Source: Tilletiopsis washingtonensis
Lineage: Eukaryota; Basidiomycota; Exobasidiomycetes; Entylomatales
Reading direction: 5' to 3'
Assembly: GCF_003144115.1 (NCBI RefSeq)
Contig: NW_020312003.1
Location: 608,267 to 672,266, forward strand
DNA: 64,000 bases
Positions 42,520 through 53,821 of the stretch are shown piece after piece (the first letter of the stretch is position 1; every line of letters begins with the position of its first letter). The notes beneath the pieces were generated by a model. That model worked only from the letters and a program-made list of their open reading frames with translations, did not search any database and was not told where the DNA came from. The position numbers were made by a program, and so were the translations under genes.

Positions 42520-44534
42520 TTAGGCAAAGAAACCCTGACGGTCCTCCTTGCGCGCGCGCGACATGTGCGCCAGTGCGAGGTAGAGCTTAAAGAGGCGCGC
42601 TGCCTCTTCGTCCTGCGCGAACGGATAGCTGGCGCCCAGCTGGTACACGGCCGCGAAGCCCGAGACGACGGCTGACTCGTGCATGTTGACGAGTGTCCAT
42701 CCGCCGGCGTAGCTGAAGAGACGCGTGAGACGAGGGACAAGGGTGGGCGGAGAAGAACGGCAGAACATACCGCGTGTGCTGCGTGCCGTTGATGGCCCAC
42801 ATGAGCGCCACCGTGCCGACGAGGTGCTGCCAGCGGTGCGACTGCTGCTTCCACCACTTCTCCATCAGAATCTGCGGGGCAAAGGCGTGAGCTTGGCACA
42901 TGGCATGCCGCGGGAGTGGCGCTTACCTTCTCCTTGTCGATCTCGTCGCGGCTCCACCGGTGGCTGAAGCCGTCCCGGTCGAGGAAGATGGTCTGGTAGA
43001 TGCGCGGCTGCTCGCCCTCTTTGATGTCCTTGAGCGGATGCTCCTTGGTCTTCCACTCATCCTTGCCCACGCGCTCCGTCGGCGGCGCATTCTCGAGCGT
43101 GCGGCGCGCTCCCTTGCCGACGGCCGGGTCGCCGTAGAATTGCGGCTGGTACGTCGTCAGGTCAAAGGACATGGTGATGGAGCCCGGGTCCTTCTCGTCC
43201 TCCTCGATGAGGTAGAGCGGCTGTGGACAACGGTGTCAGCAGGAGACGAGACTTGTGCATTGCACGGCAGACGAGGCTCGAGCATCGCACGCCACACTCA
43301 CCGCCCAGTTCTCCTTGGCCCACTTGAACGACTCCTGCGTCTCCTTGTCCTTGCGGTCGGCGTTCCAGCGGTCCGTGTGGTCGAGCTCGTAGTGCTTCTG
43401 CATGTATGGCTTGTCGTGGTGCTGCGCAGGGACCATCAGCACCGGGCCATCGGGACAAGCCACGTGCTGCTCACCGTGACGCTGATGTCCCAGAAGTACT
43501 TGACGTTGCCGAGGATCTTGTTCTCCTTCCAGCTCGGGCCGGAGCCAGCCTTGAGGATCTTGAGCGCCGAGTCGGCGTCACAGCACAGCACGAGCTCATC
43601 GAACGACTCCTCCTCCTCCTGCTCGCCCGTCGGCTTGCCCTCCTCGTCGGTGGCGCACGAGCGGATCACGACGTTGGCGCCGCCCGCCTTGCGTGCAGCA
43701 GCACCACGCAGCACGGCAGTGACGGCGCGCGAGGTGCGCACCTTGACGTTGCCCGCCTCCTCGACGAGAGTGCGGAAGGCGCCGTACAGCCGTCCGAGCT
43801 CGGGGAACGCCAGCATGGTGGGCAGACTGGCGAGGAAGCTGTCGGGCGAGTAGTCGAAGATGCGCATGCTGGGGTCGAGGAAGACACGCGCCAGGATGGC
43901 ACTCGAGATGTGCCGCGTCTCGTTGCCCGTGCCGAAGAAGAGGGCGACGAGCGGGAAGACGATGCGCTCGCCGAACGCCGGCGGGTAGCGGAAGAGCGGC
44001 AGCAGCTTGGACACGGGCACGAGGGCGAAGATGGGCTCGAAGCGCTTGATCGTCGACAGGGTGCCGCCGAACTGAGGGGGTAGGCGTCTCAGTGACGCTG
44101 CGAACACTGGCACAAGCGCCACACCCGCCGGCGCCATCTCTGCTCCGCCACACCGCCACGCGGCCACTCACACGCTTGATGTTGTCCTTGTGCTCCTCGA
44201 TGAGCTGTGTGGGGAAGATGTTGGTCCAGAAGTTCTCGCCCTTGCCGAAGCTGATCTGCATTTCGATTTCCTTGCTCTGGAAGCCGAGCACGTCGTGGAA
44301 GAGGTTGAAGGTGTTGCGGAACGTCTCGGGCGCGCCCTGCACGCCCTCATTGAGGTACTCGGCGCCGAAGCCGGGCGGGAGCGCGTGCGACGTGGCCGAG
44401 CCGCCGACCTGGGGCGCGCCGTCGTACACGGTGCCCTCGAAGGCGTCGGGCGAGAGGGAGAGGGCGTAGGCGGCCGAGAGGCCGGCACACCCGGCGCCGA
44501 CGATGGCGACGCGCTTCTGCTGTTGCGCGGGCAT
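42520..44534 (-). CDS. FAD-dependent amine-oxidase-like oxidoreductase
   Basis: Flavoprotein of the NAD(P)-binding/amine oxidase superfamily. Exons 44172-44534, 43475-44071, 43302-43421, 42927-43220, 42771-42871 and 42520-42712 give 555 residues with consistent phases. The dinucleotide-binding start (RVAIVGAGCAGLSAAYAL) is followed by the second FAD contact region (VYDGAPQVGGSATSHALPP). The middle includes FDYSPDSFLASLPTMLAFPE and the FDELVLCCDADSALKIL strand typical of flavin-binding beta sheets. The C-terminus has the third FAD motif region with GWTLVNMHESAVVSGFAAVY. No signal peptide is present. The substrate is unknown: amine oxidases, desaturase-like and prenylcysteine-like enzymes share this fold. 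Confidence 0.85.
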
Positions 44535-44779
44535 GGTGAGTGTGGTGAGGGTGAGGGGTGTGGTGGTGTGAGGCCAGGGTCCGGCAGGGTGCGAGCCTTC
44601 ATGTCATGTCATGTCAGGCGAGGCGAGGCAGCGGCCGCGTTGGGTAAGAGGTGGAGGTGCGGCGCCTGAGTCAGCCCAGCGACTTTCCAGGCGCGGCCGG
44701 GACTCGGGCGAGCGCGGCGAGTCTGCAGTCCGCCTCACTCTCGCTGCTTGTCCCTCGACCACCAGCTCCTCCGCCCGCC
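44535..44779. promoter_or_regulatory. Divergent promoter FAD enzyme / COX20
   Basis: 245 bases between divergent start codons. It has a short ATGTC direct repeat near 44600 but no recognised element. Confidence 0.4.
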
Positions 44780-45481
44780 ATGTCCGCAGCACAGACCGAC
44801 GACAACATCTCCTCCATCGCGCCCGGCTCCTCGACGGCCGCGCCGCCGCCCGGCGCGGCAGGTGCGCCGTCGGCGCTCGACTCGCTGCGCACCTTCTCGC
44901 CGCGCGCTGAGGCTGCGCGTCTGAGCGCCGGACGCATGCCATGTGCGCGCAAGAGCCTGCTCTTTGGCATCGGCACGGGCTTGGGCGTGACGGCCGTCGG
45001 CGCTATCGCCGGACGAGGTGAGTGCATCGGGTGATGAGGGAAAGGACCTGCACACAGCACGAGGCCGTAGCGGGGCTCCTCGGCGTCCGCGGGCATCAGC
45101 TGCGCATCGAAGAGCGTTGTCTGTGCAAGCGGGCTCGGGCAGAGCTCGGACCTTCTGGCTGGGGCGGTGCCTGGGAGCAGGGTGCGAGTACGAAGCTTTG
45201 AGAGCTGACGGCCTCTCGTGATGCAGGACTGCGGCCAGCAGCGAATTGGGGCGTAGGTGCCTTCGTGCTGATCAGTCTGACGAGCTGGTGAGTGCGGCCC
45301 TGGCGCGCAAGCCAGCCAGTGCTGACGACCGACCTGTGCCGCGCGAAGGGAGTCATGTAGGAGATCGCTGGCAGCCGAAGCCGAGCGGGTGCGCATCATG
45401 ATCGACAACCACTCTTCGCGGCGGCGTCCGCGCTCGGCGCAGGATGAGGGTCCCGCGACTGCAGCGGGGCCTGGGCAATGA
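44780..45481 (+). CDS. COX20: Cytochrome c oxidase assembly protein Cox20
   Basis: Inner mitochondrial membrane chaperone that stabilises newly made Cox2 during cytochrome oxidase assembly. Exons 44780-45017, 45227-45287 and 45349-45481 give 143 residues. An Ala/Pro/Ser N-terminus is followed by the family signature CARKSLLFGIGTGLGVTAVG (first membrane span), then PAANWGVGAFVLISLTSWESC (second span and following Cys/Arg), then RRSLAAEAERVRIMIDNHSS, the charged helix after the second span. Two closely spaced transmembrane helices in a short protein are diagnostic. The first intron (45018-45226) is long for this window. Convergent with UBA4, with 77 bases between stops. Confidence 0.88.
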
Positions 45482-45558
45482 GAGTCATGCAAACGGCACA
45501 CGGCATCGGCAGAGTGGCCTGTCCGGCGCGCCTCGGCACACAAGAGAGTTGGAAGAGC

Positions 45559-47115
45559 TCAGTAGAGCGGCATGTTTGCATCCATCGCGCTCCATGCCCT
45601 CAGGCCGCCGCGCAGGTCCTGTATCCGCAGCGCATCTCGCCCTTGCTTGGCAGCTTCCTGCTGCAGCAGCGCCGCCGCCGTCACCGAGTCGTTGCCGCGG
45701 CGGCACACGAGATAGACGTCTTGCGCTTCTGCGCCCGCAAGCTCATCGAGCTTGGCTAGCGCATCGCTCGGATTGCGCCGGAGTGTCGTGAAAGGCAGGT
45801 CTGAGGTGAAGTCAGACGCATGCAAGCTGAGAAGTGTGGGCTGCACTGACTGTGAGAGCCGGAGAGATGGGCGATGCCGAACTCGACCTCGGGACGCACG
45901 TCAACGAGCACGGCGTGAGGATCCCTTGCGATCGTGTCTCTCAGCGCCTGCCAGGACAGTCAGCAGACGGCAGGACCGGCAGCGGCACTTTTCTCACCTG
46001 TGCGCTGAGCCGCTCGATGCCTGCATTCCGCGGAGCCCTTGGAGTAAGGCGGCAGAAGCTCACGTAGTCCTCGGACTCCAGCGAGGTGATGACGCTCGGC
46101 CCGCCCGCTGCCTCGCCATCGCCACACGATCGACAGGTTGCCGCGCGTCGTGGCCGCAGCTTGACGCTGCGGTACGGCGGGAATGCCAGCGGGTTGACCA
46201 TCGTCATGGCCGTAGGTGTGACTGCAGGCGGATCAGCGTGAGAAGACTCATGCGCTGGACGCAGCACGTACCGTCGCCGACGCCAGCCAGTAGCCGCACA
46301 GTCTCCAGCGCCTGCATCGTCCCCACAAGCCCAGTGATGGCGCCAAGCACGCCGCCATCTGAGCAGTCCGTGACGTCCTCAGGCGCTGGAGCGACGGGAA
46401 AGAGACAGCGATAGCATGGTCCTCGCTCCTGGCTCTTCTGTTTGCCCTCGCGAGCCGGCAGTAGGCAATCGGCGTCAACGGCTGGCGAATAGCGATGAAG
46501 CACGACGAGCTGGCCTTCGATGCCTTGCGCTGCGCCAGAGACGACCTGCACGTCGGAGAGCACAGCTGCGTCGGAGATCAGGTAGCGAGCCAAGACGTTG
46601 TCGGTGCAGTCGAGCACAATGTCGTGTGCCGAGATGAGCTGCTGAGCATTGGCTGCGCTCAGCGCGGCCACGACTGGCTCGAGCGAGACGTGCGGGTTGA
46701 TGCTTCTCGTTCGTCAGGATAAGGAATAGCGTACAATAGCCTCTGTTGCACTCACGCACGTCCAGCGATACAGGCGGACTCGGCCTTCGGCATGCCGACT
46801 CGACTGTCGGTGTGGAGGATCTGGCGCGCGAGATTCGACGCCTCGACGACGTCGTCGTCCACGATGGTGATGTGACCTGCATGCTGTTCAGCGCCGAGCA
46901 GCGGCGATCGTACCGCGCAGCCGCTCACCCACACCAGCGGCCGCCAAATACTGAATCGCCGGACAGCCGAGCCCGCCGGCGCCCACTACGAGGACGCGCG
47001 CCTCGCACAGGCGCAGCTGCGCCTCGACGCCGAAGCCCGGCAGCACGAGCTGGCGGCCGTAGCGCGCGTACTCGGCGTGCGACAGCGGCAGCGGCGCCGG
47101 CGACACGGTGGACAT
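45559..47115 (-). CDS. UBA4: Adenylyltransferase and sulfurtransferase Uba4/MOCS3
   Basis: E1-like enzyme that adenylates and thiocarboxylates Urm1 for tRNA wobble-uridine thiolation and protein urmylation. Exons 46929-47115, 46756-46876, 46272-46702, 45998-46221, 45851-45947 and 45559-45800 give 433 residues, close to yeast Uba4 (440). The ThiF/E1 domain has [20 protein letters not shown] (ATP loop), [16 protein letters not shown] and [19 protein letters not shown]. Zinc ligands are CYRC and CRSC. The C-terminal rhodanese domain (about 330-433) has [20 protein letters not shown] and the active-site loop VCRRGNDS with the persulfide Cys. A second in-phase donor exists at the exon 2 end; GTGAGT was chosen because it keeps the NPHVSLEP frame. 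Confidence 0.94.
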
Positions 47116-47814
47116 CTTGATGTGCGGCACTGGGCCTCGTTGTGGTCGTAAGACACGGTCCCCAGACGCACTCCACACCAAGGCATTCCGTGACACGTCA
47201 CGTGGAGCTGTTCGTCTTTCTTCCCACGCTGCACGGCGCGGAGCACATCGCGGAGTTGCGACGGAGCCTGGTCAGCCCCGCTGTTGAGATGCTTTGGGGC
47301 GATCGGGATGGAGGAGGTCGGGATCGTGAGTGGGGATGGCTCTGCACAGCTGACGAGGCGCGGGCCCGAGTGTGCGAGCCTGCGACAAGAGCCTCTTGCG
47401 GGCCGTCGAGGGCGCGTGTGGCTCTCGCTCGTGCGACGCAGGTCCGCTACGAAGACTCGACTCTCACTCGCTGCTGGGCCAGGTCGCAGCTGCGGCCTGC
47501 GACAAGTGCCTCATGCTCATGCTACACCTGTCTGCATGCATCGTGCAGACAACGAGAGCTGGCATGCAGCGGCTCGCGCAAAGCCAGATGCGTCTGCGAA
47601 GCAGCGGCGCGTCCATCTCGGCCGCCGGCGCGGACCTGAGGCTGCAGCCGCTGCATCCGCTGCTGCCTTCGCGCTTCTGGCCTTCTGCCACCAAGCACCG
47701 CGCCGTCATGCGAGCTTAGCGCCGTCCGGGAGCAAGCGTCTTGGTAGGCCCGCCAGTGGTGCGCCACACCGCTGCACGCTCGCTGTCAGTTCTGCACGAC
47801 GAATTAGCGATTCT
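47116..47814. other. Spacer upstream of UBA4, no gene seen
   Basis: 699 bases between the UBA4 start and the stop of the Gag-like gene. Frames are Arg/Cys/Ala-rich noise. It should contain the UBA4 promoter. Confidence 0.45.
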
Positions 47815-48592
47815 TTATTGCTCTCCAAAGTCTGCGAGTGGGAAGAGGGTATGAGCGCTGCGAGAGGAGGAAGCCGCGGCTGCTGCTGCGGCAAGCTCGA
47901 CTCACCGGAACAGAGGCGTGCCGCAAAGCCATCCCACGAGCGCAGCCAGTCCGGCGCCTGGGTCGCCTGGCTGCCCACCGCATAGCTGCCCGTCTCGCCG
48001 AGCGCCGCGTGCGCCATGGTGCGCGGCGCGCCGCCCATGTGCGAGAGGGCCCAGGCGATGCGCCGGCCGTCGTCGTCGATGCCGTCGCGCTGGAAGATGA
48101 GCTCGGCCTGGAAGAGCCAGTCGTGCAGCAGGGCGGCGTCGCCGGCCCATGTCTCGCTCGGCGCCGCGGCGGCGGCCTGCTGCTGCATGCGCAGCGTCGC
48201 TGCCAGGTGCTGCAGCGTGTCGAGGAGCATGTCGGCTGACTCTGCGCAGCGGCATGAGCACGAGCGGCTGGTGGGCAGCTGTATGGACGCTCACCAGGCA
48301 TGCTCAGACGCCGCTGTTCTTGCTGATACTGCTGCTCCTGCTGCGCGTACTCCTGCTGGTACATCTGCTGCTGCTGTTGCGGCAGGCCAGCGTCACTCGG
48401 CACGTATGGAGCTGCGTTGCCCATGAGGCCCAGCGCCGCAGCGGCGTGCTGCTGCGCCTGCAATGCCTGCTGCAGCACCTGCTTCTGCGTTGCCTCGTCC
48501 ATCGCCGCGGCTGCTGGCGCGTGCTGCTGTTGCTGTTGCGAGGAGCCGACGGCCTTGGCCTGGGCCGCCTGCGCCTTGGCCTGCGCGAACGC
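47815..48592 (-). CDS. Gag-like capsid-domain gene (LTR-retrotransposon derived)
   Basis: Carries a capsid-type domain of the Ty3/Gypsy Gag family. A Gln-rich, disordered N-terminal part is followed by helices matching the Gag core: ALLHDWLFQAELIFQRDGI, RRIAWALSHMGGAPRTMAH and the closing SWDGFAARL. Introns with ordinary fungal signals interrupt the reading frame (about 47832-47905 and 48242-48294), and the 5' border at 48592 is a splice acceptor. At least one further upstream exon should therefore exist; it was not located. No protease, reverse transcriptase, integrase, zinc knuckle or long terminal repeat was seen nearby. A solitary spliced Gag domain with an intact-looking frame suggests an old, possibly host-adopted relic. 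The alternative is a recent remnant of an element. Confidence 0.65.
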
Positions 48593-50406
48593 CTGGAGGA
48601 GCAGCGATCAGCCAAGCACACACAGAGAAGCGGCATTCCTCCTGCACCACGCACCGCCGAGTCGCGCGTGCGGAACAGGATGGGCGATCGGACACGGCGC
48701 GGGCCGTGCTGCAGGGGCAGCGACGGGCGCGGCGAGGTGGGTTGAGGAGTGGCTCGAGGAGAAGAGGCGCTCGCGGCGCTCGCGGCGGCTGCGGCGTCGG
48801 CCGGCCGACGAAGTGGAGACGCGAGCTAGGTCGAGTCGAGTGTGCGTCGTGGTCAGAGGAAGAGGAGCTGCGGCGGTGCCCGCATGCCGCAGCGAGGAAG
48901 CGTCCGTTGGGCAGAAGTGTGCCGGCAGCGAGAGAAGAGATGAGGAAGTGGGCTCGCAGCGCCGCCAGCACCTCGCAGAAAAGAGCTCGGAGCCGCTTGC
49001 TGGTGGCTGAAGAGAAGAAGCGCCGTGCAGCAGGCTGGCTCGAGCGCAACGGAAGCGTGAGGGGCAGCACTCTCTCCTCTGATGCGGCACGGCGCCAGGC
49101 ACGGCCACTCACTCCGCCGTTCCCCGCTCCACCGCCGCCGCCCAAAGATAGAATGCGGCGAGGATGCAGACGAGCCGCCGCCGTAGCCGCAGCAAGACGA
49201 GGTGCTTGAGGAGGAGGCAGAGCCCACGCCATCTCGCGGGCAGGAGGCATGCTGCGCTGCTGCACCTGCAAGTGGAGTGCACCTCGGCAGCAGCATGACG
49301 CAAATGCGCGGCACACGGGCGTGGCGCCGCCAGCGAGCGCTCCAACGGCAGAGCAGCGCCAGCCGGCGGGCACGCGGACTCCGCGTGTGCCTGCAGGCCG
49401 CATCTCCGAGCGAGCGCTTCGCTGGCGAGGTGCAGTTAAGCCGCAGCTTGCTCTGGGAGGGGGGTGAGGCAGACGAGCAGCTGTGCTGCGGCGTCTACGG
49501 CCGCCCTCCTCTGCCGTCGTGCTGGCGCTCTGTTCGCCCGCACGTCTCGTCTGTCAAGTGACGCGATGCTGCCGCTCCGAGCGCCGAGGCGGCACCGCAC
49601 CGCTGCACGCTGCTGCAAGCCACTCCTCCCGCACTGCAGATGGCGAGGACGCTAGCGCACCTTCGGAGACGCCTGCACTGCTCGGGTTGCGGAAGCGCAC
49701 TTGAGCAGCAGCTAAGCGGCAGCAAGAGACAAGAGAAGCGACTGCGGCACGGCCTCAGCATGGCGCCTGCCGAGCAAGCAGCGTCGCAGACTTCTGACTG
49801 GACATGCGAAGAGCACCTCGAACGCGGCCGCGCTGCGGCATTCAGGAGGTGCTCGCGACTCGCGAGCCGGTGTCCTGCCGCCGGCAGGCGAGCGTCGCAT
49901 CGGGCCAGCATCAGAGGTTGCAGGTGATTGGGGCCAAGCGCTGCCGTCAGCACGGCTCGGTGCCGCGCCTGATGATGATGGTGTGCCAGGTGGCTCGCCG
50001 TCGGGCGACGTCGAGATGCCGACGCCCCACGCGCAAGGCGAGGAGGCAGCAGGTGCGTCGAAGCGTCTGCAGCATGCGCGACATTCGCCACGACGCTTCG
50101 GACGCACCATGCTGCTCGCCGCTGGCTTGGCATGCCGTAGCTCGCCACCCATGCCTCTCTGCGCCCTGACGTCTTGCAGAGGTCATGCTGGCAGGATGTT
50201 GCGTGGAAAAGGTGGGCTGTACCGTGCGCTGTGGGTGCCCTCATGTGCTCCCGACGGCTGCATGCACAGCCGGCGTCCGGACGTGCTTGCGGCCGCGAGG
50301 CAGTCCGGAAGATTTGCGAGGAAGCAGCAAGCGGTCGTGCGAACTCCGACATGCTGCGCCTCCCTGTCTTCACCCGCGCACGGCTCAGGACCAGACGTAG
50401 CACAGC
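48593..50406. other. 1.8 kb with no gene resolved
   Basis: Between the Gag-like gene and the TBCB stop. The left part probably holds the undetected first exon(s) of the Gag-like gene. A sequence ending in a GTGCGT donor near 48655 is a candidate, but the start could not be fixed. The remainder shows only GC-driven frames. Confidence 0.4.
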
Positions 50407-51370
50407 CTACATTTCTTCGTCGTCGTCGAGGCCCAGCTCATCCGCAATGTCGAGCTCGGGATAGTCGCCTACCCGCACGCGCTCCGGCCGCACAAACGAG
50501 GCGTGCTGATTCCGCGCCTTGAAGTACTCGACGCCGGCGACGCTGCGCGAGAAATGATGTGAGCAAGTGCACACGCGTGTGAGGAGCGCAAAGCGCGATC
50601 CGACGGCGGGACCAGCACAGCCCTGGGCGCCATCTCCGGGACCACGCGCACTTGCTGCGTGCCAGACACTCACCTGCCATTGCCCTTGCCGCACGGCTCG
50701 TCATACTCGATGCCGACCCAGTTGCCCTTCGCAAAGCTCGTCGTGCCAGCGAAGCGCACCGTGCCGCGGCTGCCCTCGCCCTCCTTCGCGTCGCCCGCCT
50801 CGCGCAGCACGACGCAGCGCTTGCCGGGCACGATGTCCTCTGGGATCGGTGCGGCTGGCGGAGCAGAGGCGGCTGCTGCCTGCACGGCGGGGTCGAAGCG
50901 GCCCATGCGGTTTGCCTGCTTGTACGCGCGGACAGTGTCTGCGGTGCGAGCGTGAGAGGTGCACACGCCGGCGCCTCGCATTACCACTCACCTCTCCGCT
51001 GCGCATACGTGTCGTCGTCCATCTCCCACTTCTCCACGCTCTCGTCGGCGACGAAGCGCTCGCTGCTGCCTGCTGGCCGAGCATCCAGGACCTGCACGCA
51101 AGCGCCCTCATGTGCGCCGATGGATGCAAGTGTCGGCTCTTCAGCGCCGGGAGCCGCATCATCTGCGCGAGGCAGGTCGGCGAGGCGGATGGCGCGAGCT
51201 CCCGGATCGTCGGTGCGCGCCGAGTGCAGCGAGAGGATCTGCGCCTCGGCGGGGATGCCGCTCAGCGTGTAGATCTTCTGCCGCAGGCCCGAGAGCGGCA
51301 GCGAGCTGGGCAGCCGCAGCTCGGTGGCGATCTGCGCCGAGGGCGAATGAATGTGCAGCGAGAGCGACAT
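50407..51370 (-). CDS. ALF1: Tubulin-folding cofactor B (Alf1/TBCB)
   Basis: Binds alpha-tubulin during folding and release of tubulin dimers in the cytosol. Exons 50992-51370, 50674-50938 and 50407-50542 give 259 residues, normal for the family. A ubiquitin-like N-terminal domain ([19 protein letters not shown], then [20 protein letters not shown]) is followed by a helical linker ([33 protein letters not shown]). The CAP-Gly domain has [20 protein letters not shown] and the groove motif [13 protein letters not shown] split by the last intron. The C-terminus is acidic and ends DDDEEM, matching the EEx-type tail that packs on CAP-Gly domains. Divergent from the HNH gene. Confidence 0.93.
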
Positions 51371-51885
51371 GGTGGCCGTGGGCAGGTGCGTGTGGGTCGC
51401 GGCGGCGGTGGAGCAGGCAGAGGTGTCGCGGTCGCGAAAGAAGGACCAGACCCGCGGCGGCGTGCGGCTGCGCGGCGCGCTAGGCGCCAGCTTTTTCCGG
51501 TGCTCCGTGCGCCGCGTCCGTGGACTTCGCTTCCGCCTCGGCAGGTGCAGCCTCCCCAGCGACAGGAGCAGCTAGCAGTGCTACTGCAATGCTGGTCAAA
51601 ATGCTGGGATGATGAGACGTGTTGAGCTTCTTCAGCCCCTTCCCCTTGCGACCGAGCAGGTGGACGTGCGGCCCGACCTCTGTTGGCCGTCGCGGTGAGG
51701 GACGCGTTGCTGTCGCGTGTCTTTGCGCGCGTGCGTGTTGCTGCTGCCGCCGCTCGCTCACATGCGGCACGGCGCTGGACGAAGCCGCCCGGCACTGCCA
51801 GATCTGGCGCCGCTCCCTTCGAAGGCCGGCCGGCCGTCGCTGGATCCTGCTTCCTTCTCAGCCACCACCTCTCCGCGCCAGCAAC
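51371..51885. promoter_or_regulatory. Divergent promoter region TBCB / HNH gene
   Basis: 515 bases between divergent start codons. A short minus-strand frame (51480-51770) with a hydrophobic stretch overlaps it but has no support. Confidence 0.45.
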
Positions 51886-53821
51886 ATGGCCACAATGCTG
51901 CACACGCTCAAAGTGTGCGTCACCGACGATGCCACGTCTTCGCACCCGCTCGTGCTCGCGGCCCGCCGCCGCCTGCGCCTGCCAGCACCCGGCGAGAAGG
52001 GCGAGCTGCCGGTCATCTGGCGCATGCAGCACCAGTATCTGCTCGATGCAGTTCTGGAAGATAGCAGCGTCTGGGCTGGTGCCTCCGCCGCCTGGTCCGA
52101 GGCGCTCGCTGCAGCGAGGCACGCTCGCTGCAGCGAGGCACGCTCGCGAGCTCGCGGACGAACGGGCCTTCTGGGACAGCGTCAAGACTGGCTCCACGGT
52201 CTCGCATGCCGACGCCTCCGTCTGTGCGGCTGCATCCGCTGCATCGGCCTGGCCTTGTCTCAGCGAAGCGCAACAGGCTTCTCTTGCTGCGCTGCATGGC
52301 GTCCATGCCCACAGCGTCTCGCCGGCCTTCTCCTCGATCTGCGACAAGGACACGTATTTCGCCGCGTCGTCGATCTTCCGCGAGACGCTTCTCGCGCCCG
52401 CTGCGGCCAGCTGGACCATCGCTGATGGCGCGCTCGGTCACGTTGCGCTGCTCCTCGGCGTGGCCGAAGCAGCAGGCGGCGGCGGCAAGGAGCAGCCCCA
52501 GCTGGGTCCAGTGCCGCCGTACGCTGCCAAAGAAGTGCCTCTGAATCTGCCGCGCTGGACAGTCAAGCTGGGCGCGAGCGCACCTCTGTCTCTCGCAGAG
52601 CATGCTCACCTGGCTCGCATGTCGTTCGCCGCCATTGCGCGCATGTCCGACCAGCACGCGCCCGACGCGACTGCTTCGACCTCGACGTGGACCGTCTGCC
52701 TGAGCGAAGAGCAGCTCTGCGCCTTCGAGCTCGCTGCTCGGGAGGACTGGCTGCAACGCCTCCTACCGCGTCTCGTCGAGGGGCCGCACGGCGCACTGGC
52801 CGCGGCCGCCAGCGGACGCCTGCGTTCTGCTCTTTTCAAGAGCTACGAGACGGCGCACGCGAGGCCCGACGTCCACTCTTACTGGACCGCTCGTGCCTGC
52901 ATGGTCTGCGGCCTCGAAGTCGCGTACTGCGATGCCACTCACATCGTCCCGCCCTTCGTCGGCAAGTGGCTGTACGAGAGGGCCATGCAGCCACTTGCGT
53001 GTTCCTCGACACCGGAGCCACGCGTCCGCATCGAACAGCTCAGCCTGCTGGACGCTCGCCTGGGCGCATTTGCACTTCGCGGGGGCGACAGTCGTGAGCC
53101 GACCAGCGAGCGTGACGCCGGGCTCAACGCGCACCGCAACGGCTTCTTCCTGTGCAAGTTCGAGACACCACTCTTCAAGAACTTCTCGATCGTGCTCACG
53201 CCCTCGCTCAACTTTGTCCATGTCACGCGACCTCTGTATCGCCGGCCCCATGCAGACGTGCCTCACGACAGGACTCGACCGGCAGTCGGGTGGCACGAGC
53301 CCGTGCCGAGAAGCGATGCGACTCTGTTCCCGCCTGAGAAGTATCTGATGGAGCAGAAGCTCCCCGCCGTCCATCTCGCGGCGCACGGATCGATGTGCGC
53401 CCTCTACCTCACCGAGGAGTTCTGCAACAACTTGCTCGGACATCCGACGCTTGAGCGCGCGGTGCAGGACGGCCGTCGAGAGACGCGAGAGAAGCATGAA
53501 GATGAGAGCGAAGCAGAGCTGCTGGAGCGTGTCAAGCGCGAGCAGGCTGCCGAGCTCGAACACCAGGAGCGCTGCGCGCTGGCGTACCGCACCGCGCTTG
53601 CGCTCTTCGCCGCCCATCCGCAAGCTCGCGCGTCGCAGGGCAAGGCTGTGGCCGAGCAAGCCATGCAGGAGGCGGCACACGCCGAGGGATCAGACGAATC
53701 AGAGAGCAGCGGAACTGTGACGCCGACGGGAACTGTGACGCCGACGGGCCCAGCGGAAGACCAGAAGGCGGGCCTTGCGGGTCTGGCAATCTTTGCGGCG
53801 TTCGCGGCGGCGCGCCGCTAG
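51886..53821 (+). CDS. HNH-nuclease-domain protein, function unknown
   Basis: Fungal protein with an HNH-type domain (the HNH_2-like kind), intronless or nearly so. The N-terminal part reads MATMLHTLKVCVTDDATSSH and on to about 52120. The main part (about 52140-53821) includes YWTARACMVCGLEVAYCDAT, the His-containing HIVPPFVGKWL, then NAHRNGFFLCKFETPLFKNF and SIVLTPSLNFVHV. These correspond to the Cys/His metal site, the central Asn and the following strand of the HNH fold. Two direct GTVTPT repeats and an Ala-rich hydrophobic tail end the protein. The two parts lie in different frames and switch at an exact 19-bp tandem duplication (52104-52141). This could be a recent duplication, an assembly error or, less likely, an intron with a GTCTGG donor. 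Catalysis is unproven. Confidence 0.75.
52104..52141 (+). repeat. Exact 19-bp tandem duplication in HNH gene
   Basis: Two identical 19-base units, 52104-52122 and 52123-52141, followed by a partial third copy (GCTCGCGAG). The length is not a multiple of three and the frame of the gene changes exactly here. Confidence 0.9.

Noticed and set aside
4080-47200. A functional gene cluster linking the ubiquitin-related genes (FYV10, NAS6, CUE1, UBA4)
   Set aside because: They are spread over 40 kb among unrelated genes with their own promoters. Nothing in order or orientation suggests joint regulation.
49495-50403. 302-codon minus-strand frame between the Gag-like gene and TBCB
   Set aside because: No recognisable motif and biased composition. 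It may overlap untranslated sequence.
51480-51770. 96-codon minus-strand frame with a short hydrophobic stretch
   Set aside because: Lies in the divergent promoter between TBCB and the HNH gene, with no splice or family support.
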